From: Nitrososphaerales archaeon
GTDB taxonomy: Archaea > Thermoproteota > Nitrososphaeria > Nitrososphaerales > Gagatemarchaeaceae
DNA length: 49,513 nt
NCBI GenBank assembly: GCA_014874415.1
Contig: JACWAI010000091.1
Span: forward strand, 1 to 49,513
Direction of reading: 5' to 3'
In this document: piece after piece, positions 40,697-48,744 of the stretch
How the letters are laid out: each line of letters opens with the position of its first letter
How positions within the stretch are numbered: the first letter of the stretch is position 1
Translations under genes and position numbers: made by a program
Notes under the pieces: model-generated
Database searches by the model: none
What the model was told of the DNA's origin: nothing
Seen by the model: only the letters and a program-made list of their open reading frames with translations

Positions 40697-40870
40697 TTAC
40701 TCGCCCCAGTCCTCTCCGACCTGCTCGGCCGGCTTGAGGAGCACGTTGCCGTTTGTTATCTCGGCCACCTCGTACTCCGTCGAGCAGTCCTTGCACGAGA
40801 CTATCTCCCCGACAATGGCGTCGTTGGGGACGGCCAGCGCTGCCCCGCACTCCTTGCAGCTAGTGTTCAA
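40697..40870 (-). CDS. lysW: LysW amino-group carrier protein, copy 2
   Basis: A 57-residue carrier: zinc ribbon (CKEC ... CKDC) and C-terminal VGEDWGE, ending in the reactive glutamate. It starts with TTG at 40870, overlapping the argH 3' end by 11 bases, and its TAA is followed at once by the GTG of lysX2. It is roughly half identical to copy 1 in the ribbon, so the two copies have diverged beyond a recent duplication. Confidence 0.9.
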   Translation of the reverse strand: MNTSCKECGAALAVPNDAIVGEIVSCKDCSTEYEVAEITNGNVLLKPAEQVGEDWGE

Positions 40871-42350
40871 CCCTTGATTTCACCTCCCGGGCCATGCCCG
40901 ATGCGGTTGCGTTCAGCTTCCTCTCCGACGACTTCAGGGACGAACTCATCTCCGAGACGGCGGATTTCGCAAGCGAAAGTTCCTTCTGACGCGCCTTCAG
41001 GCCCTCGGGGACGAAGCGCGGGTTGCTCCCTCCTTCGGTGACTATGCTCTCGAGGAAACGCCTGGGGTCGAGGATCTCCTTTGCGGTGCCAGGGTCGATG
41101 GTGATGCGTCTGCCGAACTTGGCTGAGGCTGCGGCCATCTTGGGTGGGGCGACCTCCTGGAGCGGCTTACCCGATTCGACTGAGAGTTTGACCAGATATC
41201 CGACTATGGCGTGAGCCTGCCTGAACGAGATGCCATGTTCCTTGACGAGGTAATTCGCCAGAGCCACGGCCGTGGAGCTGTCGTCCGGCGTCTTCTTCCC
41301 CGGCGAGTCGGGTTGAATCGAAGCAGAGGAGATCATGCCTGTGAGGACGCTCACTGATTCGATCGTGTCGTCCAGGGCGCGCCAGACCTGGGGGGTGACC
41401 TCCTGAAGGTCCAGGTTGTACGAGTAGGGCAGAGCCTTCAGGATGGCGCAGGCGGCCATGAGGTCCCCGATCACGGAACCGGACTTCGCCCGGACCATCT
41501 CGGCGGCCACCGCGTTCTTCTTCTGGGGCATTATGCTGCTCGAAGCGGCGTAGGCGTCGTCTAGCTCGATGAGGCCGAACTCCGAAGTGCTCCAGAGGAT
41601 GAGCTCTTCGGCAAGCCTGCTGGCGTCGAGCATTGTCATGGCGGCGCAGGAGAGCGCCTCCACAGCGGTGTCCCTCGCCGAAACCGCGTCCATGGCGTTT
41701 CTGACTATCCCTTCGAACCCGAGAGATTCGGCCACGGATTTCCTGTCTATCTTCACGGCGGTCCCTGCCATGGCCGCCGCGCCCATGGGGGACAGGTTGA
41801 CCCTGGCATACAGCTGGAGGGCCCTCTCCGCGTCACGCTGGAAGGCGTCGAAGTGTGCGAAGAAGTGGTGCGCCAAAGTGACAGGCTGGGCGCGCTGCAA
41901 GTGAGTGTAACCGGGAATGATCAGAGCGCCGTCCTTGCCCGCCAGCTGGAGCATGGCCCCTTGCAGGTCCAATACCGCGCCAAGGAGCTCAATCAGCTTC
42001 AGCCTCAGCTCCATCCTGATGGCCGTGGCGACCTGGTCGTTCCTGCTCTTCCCGTAGTTGAGGTAGCCGGCGGTCTCCAGGCCGAGGGCGTCGACAGCCT
42101 GCTGCTCCAGCATCTGGTGGAAGTCTTCGGCCTTCGCGCCGGTGGGGATCTCGGAAGAGGCGCTGAGAAGGAACTTCAGGGACTTCGAGCCCGCCTCCCT
42201 GCTCACCTCCCCTCCCTCCATGAGGGCGATCGTGTGGGCGATGTTCACCGCGATGACGTGGCGCGAGATGCGCCCGTCGAATGCCATCGAGGAGGTGAAG
42301 GCGAGAGCCCTTTCACTCTGCTTCCTTAGCCTTGGTCCTCTGATGTCCAT
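40860..42350 (-). CDS. argH: Argininosuccinate lyase
   Basis: A 496-residue enzyme of the fumarase superfamily releasing arginine and fumarate from argininosuccinate. Signature SSSIMPQKKNA near 290 and the GKSRNDQVATAIRM motif identify ArgH. ATG at 42350 is chosen; it overlaps argG by 38 bases, and the upstream ATG at 42368 gives only six more residues. Fumarate released can be used by the fumarase at the start of the window. Confidence 0.93.
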   Translation of the reverse strand: MDIRGPRLRKQSERALAFTSSMAFDGRISRHVIAVNIAHTIALMEGGEVSREAGSKSLKFLLSASSEIPTGAKAEDFHQMLEQQAVDALGLETAGYLNYGKSRNDQVATAIRMELRLKLIELLGAVLDLQGAMLQLAGKDGALIIPGYTHLQRAQPVTLAHHFFAHFDAFQRDAERALQLYARVNLSPMGAAAMAGTAVKIDRKSVAESLGFEGIVRNAMDAVSARDTAVEALSCAAMTMLDASRLAEELILWSTSEFGLIELDDAYAASSSIMPQKKNAVAAEMVRAKSGSVIGDLMAACAILKALPYSYNLDLQEVTPQVWRALDDTIESVSVLTGMISSASIQPDSPGKKTPDDSSTAVALANYLVKEHGISFRQAHAIVGYLVKLSVESGKPLQEVAPPKMAAASAKFGRRITIDPGTAKEILDPRRFLESIVTEGGSNPRFVPEGLKARQKELSLAKSAVSEMSSSLKSSERKLNATASGMAREVKSRVEH

Positions 42351-43557
42351 TCTCCCTTTTTTCCTCAACTTGCGAGTTCAGGCCCGCTGCCACCCGCGAC
42401 TGGAGCCCCCAGAGTTCGATGAAGCCGACGGCGCTCTTCTGGTCGAAGGTGGAGCCGCGGCCATAGGTGGCGAGGCCGACGTCGTAGATGGAATACTCGG
42501 ACGACCTTCCGACGACCCGGGCCGAGCCTTTGTAGAGTTTCATGCGGACCGAGCCGGTGACGCGGTGCTGCGTGGCTGAAATGAACCTGTCCAGGGCGAT
42601 GCGCAGAGGCTCGAGCCAGAGCCCCGAGTAGACGAGCCAGGCCCACTCCCTCTCCACCTGGGCCTTGAAGTCGAGCTCATGCCTTGTGAGGACAAGCTTC
42701 TCCAGGTCTTTGTGAGCCTCTATGATGACCGATGCGGCGGGACACTCGTAAACCTCGCGGGACTTGATCCCCACGAGCCTGTCCTCGATGTGGTCTATCC
42801 TCCCGACGCCATGCGAGCCGGCGAGCTGGTTGACGTAGCTGACAAGCTTCAGGGGCTCCATAGACCTCCCGTTCACCCTGGTGGGGATCCCTTCCCGGAA
42901 GGTCATGTCCAGATACCCCGGCTCGTCAGGCGCCTCTTCAGGGGACACCGTCCATTCGAAGGCTTCCTCCGGGGGCTCGGTGCTGGGGTTCTCCATGGGG
43001 CCGCTTTCAATGGAGCGCCCCCAGATGTTCTGGTCGACGCTGTAGATCGATTTCGACGGCTTCACAGGTAATCCGCGCTTCTGGGCGTAGGCTATCTCCT
43101 CGTCCCTGCTCATGTTCCACTCGCGGACTGGGGCGATCACCTGCAGGGTCGGGTTCATGGCGCGAACGGTCACGTCTATCCTCACCTGGTCGTTCCCCTT
43201 TCCTGTGCAGCCGTGTGCCACCGCGGTGGCTCCCTCCTTCTCGGCTACCTCGACGAGCTTCTTGCCGATCAGGGGCCTGCCGAGGGCGGTGCTGAGCGGG
43301 TACTTCCCCTCATAGAGGGCGTTGGCCTTTATGGCCGGGGCGATGTATTCGCGGAGGAACTCCTCCTTCGCGTCTACGGTGTAATGGTTCTTGGCCCCGA
43401 TCTGCCTGGAGCGCCTTTCGATCTCCTTCATGTCGTCCCGCTGACCGAGGTCCAGTGTGACGGTGACCACTTCGGCGTCGTACTTCTCCTGAAGCCACTT
43501 GACGCAGACTGAAGTGTCTAATCCGCCGGAAAACGCGAGGGCAACCGTTCTACGCAA
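42313..43557 (-). CDS. argG: Argininosuccinate synthase
   Basis: A 414-residue ATP-dependent ligase joining citrulline and aspartate. The PP-loop ALAFSGGLDTSV is at about 6-17, YPLSTALGRPLIGKKLVEVA and AHGCTGKGNDQVR follow, and the C-terminal YGRGSTFDQKSAVGFIELWGL is typical. The C-terminus is extended by a charged tail overlapping argH. TTG start at 43557 is supported by the bidirectional TATA at 43585-43593 (about 32 bases). It leads the eight-gene first arm of the cluster. Confidence 0.95.
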   Translation of the reverse strand: MRRTVALAFSGGLDTSVCVKWLQEKYDAEVVTVTLDLGQRDDMKEIERRSRQIGAKNHYTVDAKEEFLREYIAPAIKANALYEGKYPLSTALGRPLIGKKLVEVAEKEGATAVAHGCTGKGNDQVRIDVTVRAMNPTLQVIAPVREWNMSRDEEIAYAQKRGLPVKPSKSIYSVDQNIWGRSIESGPMENPSTEPPEEAFEWTVSPEEAPDEPGYLDMTFREGIPTRVNGRSMEPLKLVSYVNQLAGSHGVGRIDHIEDRLVGIKSREVYECPAASVIIEAHKDLEKLVLTRHELDFKAQVEREWAWLVYSGLWLEPLRIALDRFISATQHRVTGSVRMKLYKGSARVVGRSSEYSIYDVGLATYGRGSTFDQKSAVGFIELWGLQSRVAAGLNSQVEEKRENGHQRTKAKEAE

Positions 43558-43584
43558 TTACTTTTCATGTCGCCCTGAAGAATA

Positions 43585-43593
43585 CTTTTATAG
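43585..43593. promoter_or_regulatory. Shared divergent TATA box between argG and the ACT-like regulator gene
   Basis: CTTTTATAG reads CTATAAAAG on the other strand. It lies about 28 bases before the TTG at 43617 and about 32 bases before the TTG at 43557, so one element could direct both leaderless transcripts. Only 59 bases separate the genes. Confidence 0.6.
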
Positions 43594-43616
43594 ATTACGG
43601 ACAGGAAAAATATGTT

Positions 43617-44318
43617 TTGGTCAAACATGACCCGAAACTGGCCAACGGCCTGTCTGTGACAAAAGCGGTCAAGGCTGAGGTCGATTCTGACCTCTCTATC
43701 CAGGACGCCATAGCCAGAGACTACGTCAACCTGAGTGCGCTGGCGAGGATCCTGATCCCCAAGGTAGCGGCGAGGACGGGCAAGAAGGCCAAGGGGGTAA
43801 GCGAGGTGGGGATCGCCACCGCTCTAAAACGCCTGAGAGGGTCATACTCGTCTCCAACGCCCCGGGTGACCAAGGTCATCGCCGGGAGCGTCGTCAACGT
43901 CAGGACCCAAGTCTCACGGCTGTCAGTCGAGAGGACAAGGAGGACTCTCCAGACGGTCACCACCCTGCTTTCGGGGAACCAGGAGGACTTCATCCAGGTC
44001 TCCGAGTCTCTTTCCTACATCACAATGATCTTCGATCAGAAGCTCCACTCCAGGGTCAAGAGATCGCTGGCTGCCGCGGAAATTCTGGATGAGGGAGAAG
44101 GAGAAGCTGCGATCACCGTCCACAGCCCCGAGGACATCGTGACGACCCCCGGGTGCATCAGCGCCTTCTACAATCAGCTCTTCAGGAGGCGCATCAATGT
44201 GGAGGACACCGTGAGCTGCTACACGGACACCATCATGCTCGTGGAGATGAAGGATGCGAGCCGCGCATTCGAGGCCCTCACCGAGCTCATCGCCGAGGAG
44301 CAGAGGAAACTAGGCTAG
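43617..44318 (+). CDS. Winged-helix protein with ACT-like domain, putative amino-acid regulator
   Basis: A 233-residue protein. Residues about 20-110 look like a helical DNA-binding domain (DLSIQDAIARDYVNLSALARILIPKVAARTG ... VGIATALKRLRGSY). The C-terminal half has two beta-alpha-beta segments (QVSESLSYITMIFDQKLHSRVKRSL; VEDTVSCYTDTIMLVEMKDASRAFEALTEL) of ACT/RAM type that could bind an amino acid. TTG start at 43617. Divergence from argG through a shared TATA makes it a candidate arginine-pathway regulator; I know no characterised homologue. Confidence 0.65.
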   Translation: MVKHDPKLANGLSVTKAVKAEVDSDLSIQDAIARDYVNLSALARILIPKVAARTGKKAKGVSEVGIATALKRLRGSYSSPTPRVTKVIAGSVVNVRTQVSRLSVERTRRTLQTVTTLLSGNQEDFIQVSESLSYITMIFDQKLHSRVKRSLAAAEILDEGEGEAAITVHSPEDIVTTPGCISAFYNQLFRRRINVEDTVSCYTDTIMLVEMKDASRAFEALTELIAEEQRKLG

Positions 44319-44351
44319 GCTCGAACGGATAAGAGGCTGACCAGGGTGGGC

Positions 44352-45125
44352 ATGGCGATGAAGGTAACCGTCTGCGAGCTCCCGGATGACAGGTCTGCCT
44401 TCGCTTCAGAATGGGGACGCCTGGTCAGGCACGCGAAGCGCGAATCTTCGGACATGGTGGTGCTCCCAGAAACGCCATTCAGCACGTGGATCTTCGCTTA
44501 CCCCAAGTTCGATGCCGATGTCTGGAGGGACGCGGTAGAGGAGCACAGGAAGTGGATGGGCCGCATGGCAGAGCTGGAGGCGAATGTAGTCCTGGGGTCA
44601 AGACCCGTCGGTTCGGGGGACCGTAGGTTCAACGAAGGATTCGCCTGGTCCAGGACGGGAGTGACCGCCTCTCACCGCAAGTGCTACCTGCCCGACGAAG
44701 CGGGTTACTACGAAGCTAGATGGTACAGTAGAGGCGCAAGGAAGTTCGCCCCATTCGATGTGGCGGGGTGGAAGGCTGGGTTCATGATCTGCAGTGACCT
44801 CTGGTCGATGGCGAACGCAAGGTTCTATGGCAAGGCAGGGGTCGGGCTCATCGCGACCCCCAGATGCACTGGGATGAGCACCGATAAGTGGCTCGCGGGA
44901 GGAAGGGTGGCCGCAGTCGTCTCTGGGGCGTACTCTGTTTCTTCGAACAGGAAAGGTGAGAAAGGGCCCGCCAAGTTCGGCGGACTCGGTTGGATCGTGG
45001 ACCCGGACGGGAAGGTCCTGGCGACCACGAGCAAGTCGGAGCCTTTCGTCACCGCCGAAATCGAAGAGTCTGTGGCCGCGAAGGCCAAGAGGACCTACCC
45101 GCGTGATTCCCTGGAACCCGACTAG
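44352..45125 (+). CDS. Carbon-nitrogen hydrolase (nitrilase superfamily)
   Basis: About 257 residues with the nitrilase-superfamily triad: Glu in VVLPETPFS, Lys in SHRKCYLPDE, and Cys in FMICSDLWSM. Size fits amidase/omega-amidase or N-carbamoyl hydrolase members. The substrate is unknown. Starts at 44346 (GTG), 44352 or 44358 (ATG) are all possible; MKVTVCELP at 44358 resembles the usual first strand. The 3' end overlaps convergent ftsY by 4 bases. Confidence 0.87.
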   Translation: MAMKVTVCELPDDRSAFASEWGRLVRHAKRESSDMVVLPETPFSTWIFAYPKFDADVWRDAVEEHRKWMGRMAELEANVVLGSRPVGSGDRRFNEGFAWSRTGVTASHRKCYLPDEAGYYEARWYSRGARKFAPFDVAGWKAGFMICSDLWSMANARFYGKAGVGLIATPRCTGMSTDKWLAGGRVAAVVSGAYSVSSNRKGEKGPAKFGGLGWIVDPDGKVLATTSKSEPFVTAEIEESVAAKAKRTYPRDSLEPD

Positions 45126-46033
45126 AGCTCCAGCAGCGAGCCGAGGAACTTCTGGGTGTCGAACGGGACGAGGTCGTCGTATCCCTGTCCCATGCCCAGG
45201 AAGATGACTGGCTTCCCCGTGGAGTAGACGATGGAGAGGGCGGCTCCGCCCCTGACGTCCGCGTCAGCCTTCGTAAGTATGGCCCCGTCGAACCCGACGT
45301 GCTGGTTGAAGAGCTCGGCCTGGGAGACAGCGTCGTTCCCCGTAAGTGCGTCTGCCACGAAGACGCGGAAGTCGGGCTTGACGACCCTCACTATCTTTGC
45401 CATCTCCTCCATCAGGTTCTGGTTCGTCTGCATGCGCCCTGCGGTGTCTATCAGGAGGCAGTCAACGTGATGCGCCTTGGCGTAGAGGACCCCGTCCCTT
45501 CCTACGGCGGCGGGGTCGGCCCCGTACCGCTGAGAGACCACCTTCACGGAGAGCCTCCCCGCGTGCTCGGTTAGCTGCTCGATGGCCCCCGGCCGGTGGG
45601 TGTCCCCTGCGGCTGCGGCGACCGAGAGCCCCCTCTTCTGCATGAAGCTCGCCACCTTGGCCACAGTGGTCGTCTTGCCCGTCCCGTTTATCCCGAGGAA
45701 CAGGACCACGTAGGGCCCCCCTGTCTTCTTGACCTTCTCCCTGACGTTCGCCACCAGGTCGACTGAACCTGCCTTGGAGAACGCGGCCTGCAGGACGGTG
45801 GTGAGCCTCTCCCCGACGACTTCCGAGGGGTCGGCCGAGCGGTCGACCTTGCTGCCTGCGACGCTCTTCTGGACCTCGGCCGTAAGCGCCTCTGCGACGC
45901 TCTGGGCCACGTCGCTTTCGATCAGGGCGAGCTGGAAGTTGAAGACCACGTCGTCGAGGTCCTTGTCGCTGAGCTGCTTCTCTTTTACGGCGCTTGTGAC
46001 GGCTGAAAACGCCTGCTTCAGCCTGTCGAACAT
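45122..46033 (-). CDS. ftsY: Signal recognition particle receptor FtsY
   Basis: A 303-residue SRP GTPase: a short N-domain helical bundle, then P-loop GINGTGKTT (114-122), AAAAGDTHRPGAIEQL, DTAGRMQTNQNLMEEM (G3), TKADADVRGGAALS (G4) and FLGMGQGYDDLVPF closing the G domain. It docks SRP-ribosome complexes at the membrane. No long acidic N-terminal domain is present, as usual in archaea. It follows prefoldin alpha by 4 bases. Confidence 0.95.
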   Translation of the reverse strand: MFDRLKQAFSAVTSAVKEKQLSDKDLDDVVFNFQLALIESDVAQSVAEALTAEVQKSVAGSKVDRSADPSEVVGERLTTVLQAAFSKAGSVDLVANVREKVKKTGGPYVVLFLGINGTGKTTTVAKVASFMQKRGLSVAAAAGDTHRPGAIEQLTEHAGRLSVKVVSQRYGADPAAVGRDGVLYAKAHHVDCLLIDTAGRMQTNQNLMEEMAKIVRVVKPDFRVFVADALTGNDAVSQAELFNQHVGFDGAILTKADADVRGGAALSIVYSTGKPVIFLGMGQGYDDLVPFDTQKFLGSLLEL

Positions 46034-46037
46034 GGGA

Positions 46038-46472
46038 CTACTCCTGCTGGCTCTGGGCCATCAGGTTGTTGAGGACATCCCTGTCGGAGTTCAGCCTTTG
46101 GGCTATCTCGTTCCTCTGACCGATAAGAGACACGAGCGTCTTCTCGACGTCCCGGCTCCTTTCCTCCAGCATGGCCACGGCCTCCTCCTTCGGCTTCTCT
46201 ATCACCACGTTGGAGCCCACGCTTACTAGCACGCTTTCTGTCGAAGGGGGCTTCGAGCGGAGCATCGCCCCTCCTCCTATCTGGGTGAGCACTTCCGATG
46301 ACGGCTGGCTCCCAAGACCCTTGATAGAGTCGAGGGCGGCGCGGCTCTCGAGCAGGGCCCTTTCCAGGAGGTTCTGCCTCGCCGTGAGCTCGTTGTATGT
46401 GCTTTCGAGGACGCGTATCTCGACAACGAGGGCGTTGACTGTCTCCTCTGCGGTGGGCTGCTGCCTGCTCAT
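46038..46472 (-). CDS. pfdA: Prefoldin subunit alpha
   Basis: A 144-residue coiled-coil chaperone subunit: two long helices (about 8-50 and 95-140) flank a beta-hairpin region (GGGAMLRSKPPSTESVLVSVGSNVVIEKPKEEAV). It assembles with prefoldin beta into the hexameric holdase that passes unfolded proteins to the thermosome. It lies between aIF6 and ftsY, a common archaeal order. The rpl18a/LX gene often found here is absent, as the gaps are 13 and 4 bases. Confidence 0.92.
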   Translation of the reverse strand: MSRQQPTAEETVNALVVEIRVLESTYNELTARQNLLERALLESRAALDSIKGLGSQPSSEVLTQIGGGAMLRSKPPSTESVLVSVGSNVVIEKPKEEAVAMLEERSRDVEKTLVSLIGQRNEIAQRLNSDRDVLNNLMAQSQQE

Positions 46473-46485
46473 TTCAGTTGATTTT

Positions 46486-47151
46486 TCAGACGCTCAGTGC
46501 CCGCGTTATAAAGACAAGCTCAGGCCCAGACGTCTGGCTGCCGACGACGGCGTTTTTGGCGTTGGCCACTATCCCTGACGCGACATAGGGGACGCCTCTG
46601 TTTACCGATGTTGGGTAGGCATCGACCCCCAGCAGCGAGCCCAGCCTCGCCACCTCCTTCTCGTCCAGGCCCGGGTAGACCGCGGCGCCCCTGTTGGTCG
46701 CCACCACCAACGAGCCCACCTGGTAATACTCGCCTATGTGGGTCCGTTCCACCTCGGTCCCGAGGACGTCTTTTACTTGGGAGGCGGCCCGCCCGTCAAG
46801 GATGGGCGAAATGAGCGCGCATCTGTCGTTGGCAACGACCAGGTTTCCCACCGCGGTCAGCTTCGACTCGAATCGCTGGACGTTCAGGCCCGTGGCCGAT
46901 TTCAGCTCGCTCACCTCGTAGTCTTCCGCCAGCCTGGACAGGAGCATGCCGTTGCCGTTCATGGCCACCAGGGGACCGAGGAGCCTTGAATCGCCGACGG
47001 AAGAGGGGACGGCCGTGACCCCGAGGCTCGAGCAGAATTTGTCAGTCTTTGTCTGGGCCAGCCCCTTCGGGACGAGGAGGAACCTGTCGCTTGCCTTCAG
47101 GAAGACGCCTATGTTGGGGCTCCGGTAGATGTCGATCAGGTGCAGACCCAT
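46486..47151 (-). CDS. eif6: Translation initiation factor aIF6
   Basis: A 221-residue anti-association factor of the pentein fold, binding the large ribosomal subunit near L14 to prevent premature joining. Five pseudo-repeats are visible, each with a G-x-L-V-x-x-N-x-x-G/A pattern (for example GPLVAMNGNGML, GNLVVANDRCAL, GSLVVATNRGAA and GIVANAKNAV). ATG at 47151, 4 bases after rpl31e. Confidence 0.95.
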   Translation of the reverse strand: MGLHLIDIYRSPNIGVFLKASDRFLLVPKGLAQTKTDKFCSSLGVTAVPSSVGDSRLLGPLVAMNGNGMLLSRLAEDYEVSELKSATGLNVQRFESKLTAVGNLVVANDRCALISPILDGRAASQVKDVLGTEVERTHIGEYYQVGSLVVATNRGAAVYPGLDEKEVARLGSLLGVDAYPTSVNRGVPYVASGIVANAKNAVVGSQTSGPELVFITRALSV

Positions 47152-47155
47152 TAGG

Positions 47156-47440
47156 TCACACTTTTTCTGATTCTGGAGGGAGCCTTACCTTCACGACACC
47201 GTCCTCGTCGCGCTCCATCTCGAGCGTGATCCGGCGAGGCGGGTGCTTAATGCCCCTGGACCAGATCAGTTCGTTGACCTCGACGTCGATGCTCACCTGG
47301 CGTGCCTTCATGTGCCGGGTGGCGAACTCTCTGATGATGATGACAGCCTTCTTCGCCCTCCTGTAGGGCGGGGCCTCGAAGACGACCCCCAGCGGGACGA
47401 CGTAGGTCCTGGTCAGCTCTTCCATCTTCTGTTCAGACAT
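47156..47440 (-). CDS. rpl31e: Ribosomal protein L31e
   Basis: A 94-residue large-subunit protein sitting near the peptide exit tunnel. The RTYVVPL start strand, RAKKAVIIIREFATRHM and the WSRGIKHPPRRITLEM motif are diagnostic. ATG at 47440. It is part of a tightly packed minus-strand run from S19e to FtsY. Confidence 0.95.
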   Translation of the reverse strand: MSEQKMEELTRTYVVPLGVVFEAPPYRRAKKAVIIIREFATRHMKARQVSIDVEVNELIWSRGIKHPPRRITLEMERDEDGVVKVRLPPESEKV

Positions 47441-47446
47441 CTATCA

Positions 47447-47605
47447 TCACTTCAGCTTCAGCTTGCGCTGCCTCCAGTTCCTGCGCTTCGGGTTGGTCCT
47501 GACCGCCCTGTTGGTCCTCACTATCACCCACGTCGGGACAGACCTGGACTGCTTGCCTGCCTTAGCGAGCCTGTTCTTCTTCGAAGTGTCCTTCACTTTC
47601 GCCAT
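47447..47605 (-). CDS. rpl39e: Ribosomal protein L39e
   Basis: A 52-residue, very basic tunnel protein ([20 protein letters not shown], then [30 protein letters not shown]). The P-x-W-x-x-x-R-T and N-P-K-R-R-N-W-R motifs are diagnostic. ATG at 47605 lies one base after the PDCD5-like stop; its stop is 6 bases before rpl31e. Confidence 0.93.
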   Translation of the reverse strand: MAKVKDTSKKNRLAKAGKQSRSVPTWVIVRTNRAVRTNPKRRNWRQRKLKLK

Positions 47606-47606
47606 G

Positions 47607-47882
47607 CTAAGCTCTCCTGATCTTGATCTCCCGCTTCTTGTCCTGCAGCGCGGCCAGCATCTGCTTGACCTGATCGTCGTCCACGGCGCTCCTCAGCTTC
47701 CCGGACGATGCCAGTTGGATCACGTACTCTTCGATGGAGGACGCTAGCTGCGGGTTCACCATCTTCACGTTGGCCAGGCGCTGCCTCGCTTCGGAGGTCA
47801 GGGCCATCCTGAGGGCCGCCTCCCTCATCATCTTGCGCTCCTGCGCGTCCTTGTCGGGCTGCCTTTGCGGCTGCTCGGACAT
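47607..47882 (-). CDS. PDCD5-family DNA-binding protein
   Basis: A 91-residue PDCD5/TFAR19-type protein: a polar glutamine-rich N-terminus, then a helical bundle ([46 protein letters not shown]) and a basic tail. Archaeal members bind DNA, though their role is unclear; the constant pairing with S19e and L39e suggests a link to translation. ATG at 47882 is 2 bases after the S19e stop. A longer frame reaching 48191 is inside S19e. Confidence 0.92.
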   Translation of the reverse strand: MSEQPQRQPDKDAQERKMMREAALRMALTSEARQRLANVKMVNPQLASSIEEYVIQLASSGKLRSAVDDDQVKQMLAALQDKKREIKIRRA

Positions 47883-47884
47883 GG

Positions 47885-48337
47885 CTAGGCGTACCTCGCC
47901 AGAGCCTTGTTCTCCTCGCTCATGGACGTGAATATCTCCCTGCTCGCCTTGTCGAGCATGGCGCGCCCCTTGGAGGTGAGGATCCTCCCCTTGGGTGTCT
48001 TCGAAACCAGTTCCGCCTGCTCGAGCTGCTTCAGGATCTTCCTGACCGACGAGCCGCCTGCGTCCCTGTGGTGCTTCGGGTAGTAGTGGAGGGCCTTGGT
48101 CCCGCCGTAGGCCCGCCTGAGGTCGGTCAGCCCGACCGGGCCATGGAGGTAGAGCTTGCGGAGGAGAGAGGCTGCCCTGGTGAACCACCAATCTGAGTCC
48201 GTCGGGGGCCTTTCAGCGTGTGAGCCCGTCTTCACATAGCGGGCCCAGTCCGGCTCCTCCATCCCGGGGAGGCCTTTCACCTGCACCGCTAGGGCGGATA
48301 TCAGCTTGCCAGACGGGACGTCGTGTACACTTACCAT
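47885..48337 (-). CDS. rps19e: Ribosomal protein S19e
   Basis: A 150-residue small-subunit protein needed for head maturation. The WWFTRAASLLRKLYLHGPVGLTDLRRAYGG core (about 50-80) and KHHRDAGGSSVRKILKQLEQAELV segment are typical. Start at 48337. It heads the run S19e-PDCD5-L39e-L31e-aIF6-prefoldin-FtsY, all with gaps of 1-13 bases, so one polycistronic operon is likely. Confidence 0.95.
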   Translation of the reverse strand: MVSVHDVPSGKLISALAVQVKGLPGMEEPDWARYVKTGSHAERPPTDSDWWFTRAASLLRKLYLHGPVGLTDLRRAYGGTKALHYYPKHHRDAGGSSVRKILKQLEQAELVSKTPKGRILTSKGRAMLDKASREIFTSMSEENKALARYA

Positions 48338-48379
48338 AACGTTTCACGAAGCGGTTTTCCGAGCCCTTCTCTTCAGTAT

Positions 48380-48691
48380 TTAAGTTTCCTTCAGGACTCG
48401 GCGGTTTACGTGGCCGCAATCGGCGCAGGTCACTCGGAGGATGGTGGTTTTCCCATGGCCCAACCTCACCCTGGCGTTGACCCCGGGGACAAGGAGGCCT
48501 TTGCACCCCCTGCAGGTGAAGCGCGTAAGGGACGGGTCGAGGCGGACGTTGAACCTCAGCTTCACCTTCCTTGCAAGGGCGGCCTGCTCCTTCGCGATGG
48601 CAGGGTTGGTGTGAGACAGCTTCACCGCAGACTCGGTCAACAGCCTGACGATGGATGCCGCGTCTTCCTTCTTCCCTCCCCGCTGCTTCAT
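48380..48691 (-). CDS. rnp4: RNase P protein component 4 (Rpp21)
   Basis: A 103-residue protein: N-terminal helices (DAASIVRLLTESAVKLSHTNPAIAKEQAALARKVKLRFNVRL) and a zinc ribbon with CRGC and CADC pairs. It binds RNase P RNA with Rpp29 to support tRNA 5' processing. ATG at 48691, 42 bases before S19e, so it may share the same operon. Divergent from Nep1. Confidence 0.9.
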   Translation of the reverse strand: MKQRGGKKEDAASIVRLLTESAVKLSHTNPAIAKEQAALARKVKLRFNVRLDPSLTRFTCRGCKGLLVPGVNARVRLGHGKTTILRVTCADCGHVNRRVLKET

Positions 48692-48713
48692 GGACCTAGC
48701 CTCTCTTGGAAGG

Positions 48714-48721
48714 TCTTAATG
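48714..48721 (+). promoter_or_regulatory. TATA-like element before nep1
   Basis: TCTTAATG centred about 27 bases before the TTG at 48745. It decides the start: the longer frame beginning at 48706 would start upstream of its own promoter. Confidence 0.45.
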
Positions 48722-48744
48722 ATGCTCTTCCCCTCCGTTGGCCG

